Shown piece after piece: positions 12,213-22,866 of a stretch of DNA of 64,000 bases. The translations under genes and the position numbers were made by a program. Under the pieces are notes generated by a model, which made no database searches, was not told the origin of the DNA, and worked only from the letters and a program-made list of their open reading frames with translations. Position 1 is the stretch's first letter; each line of letters opens with the position of its first letter. The DNA is from Brugia malayi (lineage: Eukaryota; Nematoda; Chromadorea; Rhabditida; Onchocercidae): contig NW_025062290.1 in NCBI RefSeq assembly GCF_000002995.4, positions 24,655-88,654 of the forward strand, given 5' to 3'.

Positions 12213-12618
12213 TGTCGCGAATTATAATTTCGCGAAAACTTCTAACCAATTTCATAATATCATAAATCAACTCGCCTTTCTAAATTGTAAACACTCTTAT
12301 GGTATCATAAATCATCTCTTAAATTTGTCTTCTTAAGATTTATTGCTCATAAATTAGCTTTCATTTTAACCTCTTCTTCGTAAACACTTCTAACTCTTCA
12401 CATGAGAATTTTATCCTATTAAACAAAAAATTTCATTATTGTTGACTACTCTCTGTTAACCAATATCAATTCCTCCGATCTTCTTCTTTATTATAAATTT
12501 ATTCTCTCTTCTTTTACTGCTCTGTTTATTAATACTACGTTTGCAAAAAATAAAGGGTTATTAATCTTCCTACTGTATTGCAATTATTCGAGTATCAACC
12601 AGAAAACCTTTCACGACA
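12213..12618 (+). repeat. 5' LTR of the plus-strand BEL/Pao element
   Basis: 406 bp, from TGTCGCGAATTATAATTTCG to CCTTTCACGACA, TG...CA ended. It is about 100 bp shorter than the LTRs at 7218-7737 and 47565-48068 because it holds fewer of the internal GAAAGCTAATTT-type subrepeats. Confidence 0.88.
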
Positions 12619-12628
12619 AGAAATTTAT

Positions 12629-12646
12629 TGGTGTCACGAGCCGGGA
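12629..12646 (+). promoter_or_regulatory. Probable tRNA primer-binding site
   Basis: TGGTGTCACGAGCCGGGA lies 10 bases after the 5' LTR. It starts with TGG, complementary to a tRNA CCA end, and is the only such site between the LTR and the gag start at 12649. The priming tRNA is not identified. Confidence 0.6.
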
Positions 12647-12648
12647 AC

Positions 12649-13931
12649 ATGTCAAGCTACATTATCGCGAGCTTTCAACCGGCAAAGGAAAGGTTAGTCA
12701 GTCTTCTTAAAGAAGTAAATCAACTGGAGATCAAATCTCCAGATCCAAGTATGACAATAGAAGAAAAAGAAGATTTTTATATAATAAGAAAAAGAGTGTT
12801 AGAAGATAAACTTCGAAGAATCCAATTATGCGTAACTACGCTTGAATCTATCAACGATAAATGGTTCACATATACTCAACAAATCGTCACGATGAAAAGA
12901 AGAGAAGAAGAGGAAGAAAAATACAAAACAGTAACAGAAGGTGACCAAGGAATATTTCAATTATTACACGAAGGAAAGGAAGCAGTAATAACACTAACAA
13001 TGCACAAGGATAAAGTCGACCAAAACTTAAAACAACTCTCAAAGGAGTTGACGAACAAACAAACAAAAGAAGAGGCAAAATTTACTCCTTCTTCAAATAT
13101 TAATGTAAATATTCCTCATTTATCGCTCCCTACTTTCGATGGAAACCCTAGACAATGGCGACAATTTTGGAGCAGTTTTAACGCAGCAGTCCACACACAA
13201 GCTATTCCAGAAATACAAAAATTGAATTACTTGTACTCATGTCTTAAAGGAAAGGCTCTACAAGCAATATCTGGATATAATATAGCTCCAGAGAATTATG
13301 AAGTTATCAGAAGACTGCTCAATGAGAAATATGGCGATCACTCAATAGTAACAACATTACTATACAACGAACTCCAATCAATTAAACAAAATGAAAGAGA
13401 ATGGATTGGAACAATTGAAAATATAAAACGAGTACTATGCCACTAGGAGAAAGCCTCGAACATTCAAATATTGAAATCTTGATCGAGAGCAAGTTACCAT
13501 TATGGATATTAAATAAAATATATAAACATAAGAAGAAGGACATGCCTTGGTCAATTCTCAAACTAAGAAACTTTTTAGTCAATGTGAATGAACAGATTAG
13601 AAACTGTCAACATTTACTCACTCAACTCAATATTAAATCTACAACTACCAAACCGGAACAAAAACAACGATACAATCCTGGAGGAACTTCAGCACTGTCG
13701 ACAATAAAAGATAATCAAAATACTTCGAAAACTACAACAATGAAAAAACGACCATGTGTATTCTGCAATCAAGATCATTGGGACAGCGATTGCGTGAACT
13801 ACACAACTCTCAATGCTCGTCTTAATCGTCTCAAAGTATTGAAGAAATGTACTATTTGTCTTAGAGACAGTCATAAAGGACAGAACTGTAATGTCAAAAA
13901 ACAATGTTTTTTATTGCAAAAGCTTACATAA
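12649..13931 (+). pseudogene. gag: BEL/Pao gag, frameshifted
   Basis: Encodes the retrotransposon capsid/nucleocapsid polyprotein. The ATG at 12649 sits just after the primer-binding site. The N-terminal third is charged and coiled-coil-like. A DUF1759-type region follows, with FDGNPRQWRQFWSSF and later LLNEKYGD. The first frame stops at 13444-13446, while the homologous reading continues in another frame (13437-13931), so one frameshift lies near 13440. The second part holds two zinc knuckles, CVFCNQDHWDSDC and CTICLRDSHKGQNC. A third knuckle near 13905 is broken by further indels. Domain order and composition match nematode and arthropod BEL elements. Confidence 0.8.
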
Positions 13932-13976
13932 TAGGCTTTATGTAATAAAAGGAATTCACTTTCTTTAAACAATACA

Positions 13977-14504
13977 ATGTTTCAAAGAAATGAAGAGCAA
14001 GAAAGAATTGGACCTTCGAAACGAAAGGATTGTTCAACTTCTCTCTACAACTCGACATTAACAACTCGATCCAAACAGACAAAGGAAACTTTACTTTTAT
14101 GTAAGGAGATAAAGGTTTTTAATCCATCACAACCTCAACTACAACAAAATGCCCTTGCATTATTTGATATTGGATCACAACTCTCCTTCATCTCCAAAAA
14201 ATTATCACGTCAATTAAAGTTAACCGAAACAGAAACTCAAATTATGAGAATAGCTCCATTTGGTATGAAGGAACCGAAATCATGTCCCACTGCTCGCATA
14301 CAAGTAAATGTGCTAACTAACGAAAGCGAAATCGTACCACTACAAGCAAATATAATTGATTATCTAAAGAACGAACTGCAGATAGTGGAGACATCAAATG
14401 AATTTCAAATTCAAAATTTAACGAATTATTGGAAAAAACCCGACGTATTGATTGGAGCTGACTATTTTTTCAAATTATTAGTCTACGAGAAATCAAAGAA
14501 TTGA
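13977..14504 (+). pseudogene. Aspartic protease region (DUF1758/peptidase A17-like)
   Basis: Retrotransposon protease expected to cut the Gag-Pol polyprotein. The active-site segment reads ALFDIGSQLSFISKKL, so the catalytic triad is D-I-G instead of the usual D-T/S-G. A later GADYFF matches the conserved end of this domain in BEL elements. The frame ends at 14502-14504, separating it from the RT. It is probably one part of a pol polyprotein fragmented by indels. Confidence 0.75.
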
Positions 14505-14611
14505 AATCAGGGCATATGTTGGTTCAATCAAAAGTTGGTCCTATGATTGTTGGAAGTATTAAGAAACTTTGCAAGAACGAATTATATCCTAAAGAAGTAG
14601 TAAAGTAGTAT

Positions 14612-15595
14612 TCAACAAACGTCAATATTAACTCGGAGATAGAAAATTTTTGGAAATTAGAGACGATTGGTATCCAAGAATCACCTCAAGATGATGATGA
14701 TCAAGCTTTAAAGCATTTCAAACGGACCATCATCAAGCAGGGTGGAAGATATCAGGTTTGTTGGCCATGGAAAGACTCCAAACAAAAATTAAGCAATAAT
14801 TATGGATTATGTCTGGGACGATTGAAGAATTTGATCAACCGCCTACAACATAATTCAAATCTCCATTCATATCATCAAATACTTATGGATCAACTACATT
14901 CAGGTATAATTGAAGAAGTACCTCCAAAGGATGAGGTAGGCGTTATTCATTACTTACCACATCATGAAGTATTAACTCCCAGTAAATCAACAACTAAATT
15001 AAGAATAGTATATGATGCCTCAGCACATCACAAAGGTTTTAAAAGCTTAAATGAAGTACTATATCGAGGTCCAGTAATGTTACCGGATTTAGTTGGAGTA
15101 ATATTACGTTTTCGGATGATGAAAATAGTAATAACCGCTGATATCGAAAAGGCATTTTTACAACTAGAACTACAAAATGAGGAAAGAAATTGTACACGTT
15201 TTCTTTGGTTGGATGATATTGATAAAGAACTAACCAATGAAAATATAAAATGTTACCGATTTAAGAGAGTTCCTTTTGGAATAATATCCTCACCCTTCTT
15301 ATTAGCAGCAACATTAAATTACCACCTAGAAAATCATGGTAGTGAATTGGCATGGGAGATAAGAAAGAACTTATACGTAGACAACGTTATTATATCAGCT
15401 AATGGAACAGAAGAGGCCTTATATAAATATGAAAGAACGAAAGAAATTTTTGGTGAAGCATCGATGAACATAAGAGAATTTCTTTCAAATGACGAAGAAT
15501 TTAATGAAAGAATAGCTGAATGCGACCTAAGCCAAACAAACCAGGAAATTTTCTTGGTCTTAAATGGAACCATGAACGAGATATTATCCGTGTGA
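14612..15595 (+). pseudogene. pol: BEL/Pao reverse transcriptase region
   Basis: RNA-dependent DNA polymerase of the element. Visible blocks: [13 protein letters not shown] (fingers/template grip), [13 protein letters not shown] with the first catalytic Asp, [19 protein letters not shown], and [11 protein letters not shown], where the YVDD box reads YVDN. Reading is open from about 14612, upstream of the first in-frame start-like codon. It runs off frame near 15510, where the RNase H-side frame takes over, so it is a single-base break. The order protease-RT-RNase H-integrase confirms the BEL/Pao assignment. Confidence 0.88.
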
Positions 15596-16563
15596 CACTG
15601 AAACCATGGATAGGAAAAAGTTTAACAAAGAGGACTATCCTACAATTCATAGCCTCCCAATACGATCCATTGGGTCTTCTCGTTCCTATAATGATCAAAC
15701 TTAAATTATTCATACAACACTTATGGAAAGAAAACATTCCATGGGATCAATCTTTAAACAAACAGGACGAACAACAGTGGATAAATCTCATCAAAGAATG
15801 GCCAACAAATATAATAGAGCTGCCAAGATTTATAATGGAAACTTCACAATTAACAGAATTCCATATATTTACTGACGCTTCGAAAGTTGCCTATTCTGCA
15901 GCTATTTATATTCTCAATCATGGATATCAAAACACATATTCGAATTCATTTTTGATTTATGCTAAATCTCGAATTGCTCCAATTAAAGGTATGTCAATTC
16001 CTAGACTTGAATTATTATCTGTACTAATTGGAGTAAGAGCAGCTCAGTTCGTATTGAAACAATTAAATCTTGAAAATAATCAAGTTACTTTGTGGACGGA
16101 TTCAAAATGTGTTCTTTACTGGATACAGAATTATACAAAGCTGCTTCCCAGATTTATACAAAATCGCATCGAAGAAATAAGGAAATCTAACTTCGAATTA
16201 AATTACATACCAAGTGATCAAAATCCAGCAGATATAGCCACCAAAGGAGTATCACCACTTAAACTCCAAAATTGTAAACAATGGTGGAAAGGACCTCGAT
16301 GGTTGGAACTCAAGAAATCTGAATGGCCAAAGTGCAAACTTCGCTATTCAGGAAACGATGAATTTGCAGAAGCAATTGCTTTGAATTTAACAAAGATGAC
16401 TCAAACTTTTAAAAGGAATACAATTGAATTTATTGACGTATGTCGCTTCAGCAGTTGGACAAAACTAGTTCGAGTAACTGTTTGGACTTTTAGATTTATT
16501 AAACAAACCTGCAAAAAGAAATTAGTGTGGCTAGAACCATTATCCGTAAAAAAAAATATATGA
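15520..16563 (+). pseudogene. pol: BEL/Pao RNase H and connecting region
   Basis: Continues pol after the break near 15510. It includes [18 protein letters not shown] (typical of the BEL RT thumb/connection), then an RNase H fold with [38 protein letters not shown] and [14 protein letters not shown]. The acidic residues expected for the RNase H site (D in FTDAS, E in RLELL, D in WTDSK, D in NPADIA) are all present. The frame ends at TGA 16561-16563 after an A9 run. The minus-strand copy is not frame-broken there, so this break is specific to this copy. Confidence 0.85.
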
Positions 16564-17995
16564 CTAAAGTTGATTACGATATAGCAGAGACTATGCTGAT
16601 CAGACAGGCCCAATCACGATTGCTAACGGAGGACGAAAAGGAAAAATGGAATCTATATCTAGATGAAAGTGATAACTTATGGAAATTAAGGAGCCGACTG
16701 GAAAATTCAGAATTAATGGACGAAAGCAAATATCCTATATATTTACCGGATCATAATTATACTACTGATCTTATTATTTTACACAAGCATAATGAATTAT
16801 ATCACGCAGGTATTGCACATACGTTATCTGAATTAAGACGAAAATATTGGATACCGAAAGGAAGAGCTGCTGTAAAACGAATTATAAACCTATGCTGTTA
16901 TTGCATTCGCTGGAAAGCTAAACCGTTTAAACTGCCAGCGATGCCAAGTTTACCAGAAACACGAGTAAAACGATCCAGGACCTTCGAACAAGTCGGCCTT
17001 GATTATATGGGTCCTCTTTCAGTCAAATCTAATACTGGTCTAGTCAAAAGATGGATAGCACTTTTTACGTGCTTCACTACCAGAGCAGTGCATCTTGAAA
17101 TGGCGGAGAATTTATCTGCCGAGAATTTTTCGCATGTTTTAAGAAGATTTATCGCTCGACGTGGATATCCAAAATTAATATTAAGCGATAATGCAAGCCA
17201 ATTTCAACTGGTATTCAAAATCATTATGGAAGAAAACGCTAACTTTTTGGCTACAAAGGGTATGATATGGAAAAATACTATACCAAGAGCATCATGGGGT
17301 GGTGGTGTATATGAAAGACTTATAGGACTCACAAAAAGAGCATTAAGAAGAGCAATAGGAAGAAAACTTCTAAAGGAAGGAGAATTAATAACATTAATAG
17401 TTGAAATAGAAGGAATCCTTAATACCCGTCCATTAACTTATGTAGGGTTTGACGACTACAGAATCATTCGTCCAATTGATTTTATATCACCTATGGCTTC
17501 ATTAGATCTACCAATAAATTATGATAGTGACCAAGATGAATATACCCCTTATACAATAAAGACTAAAGATAAATTAGTCAAGTATTGGACTACCACTCTT
17601 AACACATTAGATGTCTTTTGGAAGTTGTGGAAAGAAGAATATCTTACAAGTCTTAGAGAACGCACACAGAGAGAATTAAAATCACCTAGAATAATAGAAA
17701 AAAGAGTACCACATGAAAATGAGATAGTATTACTAAATGAACCAGAAATACCTCGTGGTGTATGGAAATTGGCAAGGATAATAAAAATTAATCGAGGATG
17801 GGATGGAAAAATAAGGAGTGCAACAATACAATTACCGAATGGAAAACAAATCGATCGATCAATAAATATGCTTTATCCTATGGAAATAGATGCTACTGAA
17901 GATAAAGAAGAAAAAGTGGAAGATGAACCAGAAGAACCCATTGCTCGACGAACCAGAAGTGCTAAAAAATCACAAACTACAATCTACGCTAAGGA
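16559..17995 (+). pseudogene. pol: BEL/Pao integrase
   Basis: Inserts the cDNA into the genome. An HHCC zinc-binding region is visible ([20 protein letters not shown] and [12 protein letters not shown]). The DDE core follows, with GLDYMGPLS (first D), [10 protein letters not shown] (second D) and [16 protein letters not shown] (E). The C-terminal part includes TRPLTYVG and RGVWKLARI, as in other BEL elements, and ends in a basic RRTRSAKKS stretch. No stop codon separates this region from the env-like region downstream. Confidence 0.88.
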
Positions 17996-19596
17996 CAAGT
18001 CTAATCTTTTGATAAAAACTTTATCATTAATAACGATGATGTCATTAATACCAAGACAGGTATTAGCTAACAATAGCTGTAATTGGATTACTGGAGTACC
18101 CTTTAATATTCCTGAAAAATGGAATTGTGAAGAAATTATTCACAAAAATGCTACATATCACAAAGTGGATGTGTACACACGCACCCATGTAAGAATACCA
18201 GCTATAAAATGTAGCAACATTACACGGACTGTATGCACGAAAGCTTTTCTCAGAATATCGCTATCGGTAGTGTCAGACCATACGTCTACTACCGCAACTT
18301 CTTCACAATTCTGCAGATATTTAAATATTCGAAAACAAATGAACGGAATTGGACTGATTCAATCTTCTCCTAATCAATGGATAACGAATAAGGAAATACA
18401 ATACTCCTATGGATGGTTAGGAGTTAACTGTCAATCAACTTCAAACTTCATATTAACTCAAGGAGAAATTCTCATCTACGATGGAAGAGGGTTAGTCTCT
18501 AACCTTGAAGATATAAAAGACTGTTCGACACAAAAGGGTGAATGCATAACGAATACTAGCATTATCATATGGAATAGCAATGATACGACCAATCATTGTT
18601 TATATCGAAAGATCGGAAGATTCAAGGCTACAAAGTATAACAACCACTTCATCATCGATGAGATACAAGCATCGCTTATAATTGATAAAACCCCCCTGTA
18701 TTAAACACCAAAAATTGTAGATTCACCTCTCCAATTTTAATGCAGGGCGATATAGTTATTGAACTAGACATTGAAGATGACTCGAACTCTATTACAAAAT
18801 TCAAACGAAGAGTAACAAATAAACTATTGATGATGGAAAAGTCTCCAGATAGAAAATACGATCCTGAAAATGTAAAACTTCAATACCTTTCTGATTCACT
18901 AAGACAAGAATTCCTTCAACAACTCAAAGAAACACAGCAGAGAAGTTGCCAAAACAGAAATAACTTATTACTTTTGACCAATGGCTATCAATCAGCAATC
19001 CTACCCTTGCCACGAAACTAATACTTCAAAGAAACGATGTGATAGCTAAAAGAATTAACGGAAATTTGATGGTGGCTCCTTGCAAATCAGAACAATCAAC
19101 AATTGAAAATATCGAATTCAAAGGAGATTTAATAAGTAAGTTTGGAATTGAGAGAATTAATGCAGAATTGGAAATCCTAACTCAAACTCAAAAAACAATT
19201 AATTCAATACCACATCAAATGAAGGATGAACTCTTTTGGCAAGAAATCTCTGAAGAAGGAGAAGAAATTATCAAACAAATGGAAAAGGAATTCAATGAAA
19301 TTGTTCTACCGATAGAAGAAGAATTTGAAAACGTGATAACACATTGGAAATTGATTTTTATCTGTATAATTATAGTGACAATATTAACTATTTTAGTTAT
19401 TATTAAGTGTAAATTTAAATTAGTTCAATCCCTCTTTTGTAATACTTCAAAACGAAATTCAAATCAAACTACCATCATTACTCTCCCTGTAGAAGCACCA
19501 CACACTCAATTTCTAACTAAAGAAGAAATCCCACCTATTAAACTCCATACATTTAATTATATACCTCAAAATCACTCTCTCAAAATTACCTCTTAA
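17996..19596 (+). pseudogene. Env-like region of the BEL/Pao element
   Basis: This frame follows integrase without a stop up to 18702-18704. It begins with a hydrophobic stretch resembling a signal peptide (ending near QVLANNS), followed by a Cys-rich domain with several N-x-S/T sites. After a stop at 18704 and another break near 19022 it continues in pieces (18740-19021, 19039-19596). The last piece has one strong transmembrane segment (FICIIIVTILTILVII) about 65 residues from the end. A Cys-rich ectodomain plus C-terminal membrane anchor is the architecture of retroelement envelope proteins. Its viral source is not recognisable by eye. Confidence 0.65.
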
Positions 19597-19621
19597 AACA
19601 ATTTCTCTTCCCCTTTGGGAG
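19597..19621 (+). promoter_or_regulatory. Polypurine-tract position before the 3' LTR
   Basis: Sequence TTCCCCTTTGGGAG directly precedes the LTR start TGTCGCG. It is conserved at the equivalent place in the minus-strand copy (7738-7750 reversed). It occupies the plus-strand priming position but is only weakly purine-rich. Confidence 0.45.
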
Positions 19622-19741
19622 TGTCGCGAATTATAATTTCGCGAAAACTTCTAACTAATTTCATAGTATCATAAATCATCTCTCCTTTTTAAATTGTAAA
19701 CAATCCTACGGTATTCACACATATGATTTTTATGTAAAATC
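19622..19741 (+). repeat. Truncated 3' LTR
   Basis: Starts TGTCGCGAATTATAATTTCG like the other LTRs but matches only the first ~120 bp. Homology ends at about 19741 (ATGTAAAAT), followed by unrelated sequence. Confidence 0.8.
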
Positions 19742-20122
19742 TCAGTTCTGCGTGTGAAAAACCATGATACAGGAAGTGGTGGGAAATTTGTTTGTAAGTT
19801 ATTCGACATTTTCACACAGTTTAGTATCGGCCTCATCTATTTGATATATATTGTATTTGAAGGAATATCACTAGTTGTCCAACTAATTCGGAAAGGTTGC
19901 TTTTTTCTTTGTTTTACAGTTTACATTTGCTCATGATGCTATGTTTTGGTGGTATAATGGGTGTTCTAATTCTGTGGAATAATCAAATAGTTTCGGGATA
20001 TTTTTCCAAAAACTGATATTGGAATCACGCAAAATGTATTGTTGATCTGTTTAAGTATTTGAGTAATATATTAATAATAACATCGCGAATTTGCTTTTAT
20101 TAATTTTTTTTTTTTTTTGCAG
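19742..20122 (+). other. Right flank of the BEL element; possible membrane-protein coding remnant
   Basis: An open stretch at 19754-19936 encodes a hydrophobic, transmembrane-like segment ([20 protein letters not shown]). A second hydrophobic stretch in another frame follows ([16 protein letters not shown]). Intervals between candidate splice sites are only 24-26 bp, too short for a nematode intron. It may be a decayed gene or chance. Confidence 0.25.
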
Positions 20123-20308
20123 ATATATTGTTTGTGATAATCTTTTGGCATGTTACGTCTCAGAAATGAAAAAATATATGATTAAAATTAATACTGAATT
20201 GGATCTGTTCTGGGAAACTAAAGTACGAGATGTAATAGAAGTTGTTTCTGAAAATATGATCTATTCGGATAAAATTTTTATGGCATATATATTGGAATAT
20301 AATGAAAG
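20123..20308 (+). CDS. Candidate exon, unknown gene (part 1)
   Basis: A poly-T tract plus TTTGCAG acceptor precedes 186 bases open in one frame, ending AATGAAAG followed by GT. The translation is charged and helical (YVSEMKKYMIKINTELDLFW, VIEVVSENMIYSDK), with no known motif that I recognise. Phase is compatible with the next candidate exon at 20739. The protein looks coiled-coil-like and cytoplasmic or nuclear. Function unknown. Confidence 0.4.
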
Positions 20309-20738
20309 GTTTATTTTTTAACATCAATGCTTATTAAAATTTCTAGCATTTTAGTCTGGAGAACAACTGATGCATTTTATCATTTTATTTTATTTTTGAA
20401 ATCATTAATTTTAATATCTCTTTTTTCTTTATATTGAAAGATCTCGCTTACTTTTGAACTTTTATTGGAATCCCGTAAGGGAATAATGAATAAGTGTATA
20501 ACCCTTGGAAATTGAAAAAGAAAAGTATATGTTCTATCTTTCTAATTTCAAAAATTGGAAATACTTATTTCTTATGTCTTCAAATTTCGATTGTGACAGT
20601 AGTGCTTACGAAAAGGAGGTTTTATGAAGAATCCGAATAATTTTCTCGTTTTATAATTACTGATTATTAATAATGCAATTTTGAAATGCGTATTTGTAGA
20701 ATAACTTTACCTAAGTGATGTATATGGCGTCATTGCAG

Positions 20739-20895
20739 GATGATAAAAAGACAAATAAGTTGCCTGAATAAATATCGAATTTTTGCTCAGAATATTGGTC
20801 AGCTTGATCGAGATCAAGAGAAACTAAGAAGGGAATGCTTGCAATATTGGGAGATCCCGGATATTACCAAAAAAAAAAAACCTACGAAACAATGA
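20739..20895 (+). pseudogene. Candidate exon, unknown gene (part 2), frame lost in an A12 run
   Basis: Follows a CATTGCAG acceptor and joins 20308 in phase, encoding RQISCLNKYRIFAQNIGQLD and EKLRRECLQYWEIPDI. Reading then runs through twelve A residues and meets TGA at 20893-20895. Just beyond lies a good donor (GCAG before GTATCA at about 20910) in another frame, so a one-base homopolymer indel may have broken the exon or may be a sequencing error. Confidence 0.35.
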
Positions 20896-21038
20896 ATCAT
20901 TGTTTGCAGGTATCACTCGTCTTGTCAGCCTTACTCTTTCACTTAATAGTCTATTGCTGTTCAAGAAAATACTTGAACATGTATATGAAAGTACATGAAA
21001 ATCATTCCCATTAATAATATGAAGATTCTTAATTTTAG

Positions 21039-21104
21039 ATTATCGATTTTAAAGAATTACAACAGAAACCACCGGCTTTCACGAAGAATGTTTTGTTATC
21101 TGGA
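21039..21104 (+). CDS. Candidate exon, unknown gene (part 3)
   Basis: A 66-base stretch between AATTTTAG and a consensus GTAAGT donor is open in phase 0 (FKELQQKPPAFTKNVLLSG). It may belong with the exons at 20123 and 20739. It is too short to identify. Confidence 0.3.
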
Positions 21105-21722
21105 GTAAGTCGAATGCGATATGCCGAGTTACGAATGTGCGCCATCACGAAAAAAGAGCTTTCAGTTCTGATCTCGACTGTGAATCGTTTTTTGTTTGAT
21201 TTTTGATGCTGAAATGTTTTAGAGATTATGTGTTATCAAGAGCTTATGTCTTAAAGTGTGCAAAGTATTCGTAAGAAAATCGCATTAAAGTATGTTATAG
21301 TAAAAAGTTTTTGCATCTAAGATCTACTTAATTGTACATTACCGATATTTAAGGAATTGTAACAAAAACTGTTAGTTTCATGAAAAGTAATTAGTTATTC
21401 AAGACGTCGATCTTTTCTTCAACTGAATCCTCTATAATATCTCGGCGAATGTTCCGTTTTACCAATAGTTAACTGATACATACCCAATGAAGCAAAAGTT
21501 CAAGATTTTTTAATAATTATTTCTTTGCGTTTAGAAGGTTTATCTTCCCGTTGACATCATTATGATTCTCTTGGTGATTTGTATTGAATTTTGCATTAAT
21601 AGATGTCATACAGTAAAAAAAAAAAAAAAACATTGAGTAGAAGAATCGAAAATTGTTTGAAACTGTTATGTTTATTCACCATATTCTCAGCAACGTTTTG
21701 AAAGAGTTCCCTTCAATGTCAG
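21105..21722. other. Non-coding stretch, nothing recognised
   Basis: Ordinary AT-rich sequence without motif or repeat that I can identify. Confidence 0.5.
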
Positions 21723-22220
21723 TGTCGTGAAACCTCAAACTTGGATAATTAAACCTTTATTAAATCCATGAAGCAAATAATAGCGCTTTATACATATCAT
21801 ACGGATGCCTCACCGATTAACAAACGCGTAAATTATATAAAATGCAATAATGTAAAAATGGTGAAATAATACAAAATTATAAAGTATTAGACGCATCCCA
21901 ATACCACCCAAAACATAAAGCAAATGATGGTTATAGAAGGATTGGTTGGTTTATATATAAGACTGATTTAACAAATGGAAATTAGATGGAAGAATTTCTC
22001 ATGGATGAACAAAGAAGATTGTTAACAAGATTAGTTTTAGTGTGTGAAACGAGGAAATAAATTAGTATGAGACATAGCTGAATTACAATGTAAAAATATT
22101 CGGAAATTGAATCATCATGTGTGAGAAGAATTTTGTAAATGTAAATTAGATTTAGGAATTAGATAAGAGGAACTTGTTAGTTTTGGTTATAATAATTTAA
22201 ATATTTCGTCTTTCACGACA
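21723..22220. mobile_element. Possible solo LTR of a related family
   Basis: About 498 bp bounded by TGTCGTGAAA and its exact reverse complement TTTCACGACA. The left end matches the reversed BEL LTR end, and an AACCTTTATT motif lies about 27 bases in, as in the NUMT LTR. The interior is otherwise not clearly similar. No target-site duplication is visible. The minor satellite block starts at the very next base. It could also be a non-autonomous element with 10-bp terminal inverted repeats. Confidence 0.45.
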
Positions 22221-22866
22221 GTTAATGAATTAATCAAAATGTCTTCTAGTGATATTATTAAATTTGCAGAGAAATGGTATGAGTTAATGAATTAATCAAT
22301 TACGTCTTCTAGTGATATTGTTATATCTGTAGATAATTGGAATGAGTTAATGAAGTAATTATTGTTTTATCTGTAGAGAAATGGTATGAGTTAATGTATT
22401 AATCAAAATGTCTTCTAATGATATTATTATATCGGTAGAGAAATAGTATGAGTTAATGAATTAACCAAAATGTCTTCTAGTGATATTGTTATATCGGTAG
22501 GGAAATGGTAGGAGTTAATGAATTAAAAATGTCTTCTAGAATCTGTGGAGAAATGGTATGAGTTAATAAATTGATCAATTACGTCTTCTAGTGATATTGT
22601 TAAATTTGCAGAGAAATGGTATGAGTTAATAAAACCGGTGATATTGTTATATCTGTAGAGAAATGGTATGAGTTAATGAATTAATCAAAATGTCTTCTAG
22701 TGATAATGTTATATCTGTAGAGAAATGGTATGAGATTATGAATTAACCAAAATGTCTTCAAGTGATATCGTTATATTGGTAGGGAAATGGTATGAGTTAA
22801 TGAAGTAATCAAAATGTCTTCTAGTGATATTGTATTGGTAGAGAAATGGTATGAGTTAATGAAATG
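22221..22866 (-). repeat. Minor satellite block, reverse orientation
   Basis: About ten to twelve units built on ATGTCTTCTAGTGATATTG and AGAAATGGTATGAGTTAATG. These are the reverse complement of the 62-bp monomer in the large array at 48.6-64 kb. Units vary in length and several are partly deleted. Confidence 0.9.

Larger units (their letters stand above)
12213..19741 (+). mobile_element. BEL/Pao LTR retrotransposon with env-like region, near full length but defective
   Basis: Order: 5' LTR (12213-12618), primer-binding site, gag with DUF1759-type region and zinc knuckles, aspartic protease-like region, reverse transcriptase, RNase H, integrase, env-like region with a C-terminal membrane segment, then a truncated 3' LTR (19622-19741). 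This domain order is that of BEL/Pao elements with an extra env, of which Ascaris Tas is the known nematode example. The coding part is broken by frameshifts near 13440, 13905, 15510, 16550, 18695 and 19025, so it is not autonomous. No target-site duplication can be scored because the right end is truncated. Confidence 0.9.

Noticed and set aside
12887..13078. Minus-strand open frame within gag
   Set aside because: It is the shadow of the Glu/Lys-rich gag coding strand.
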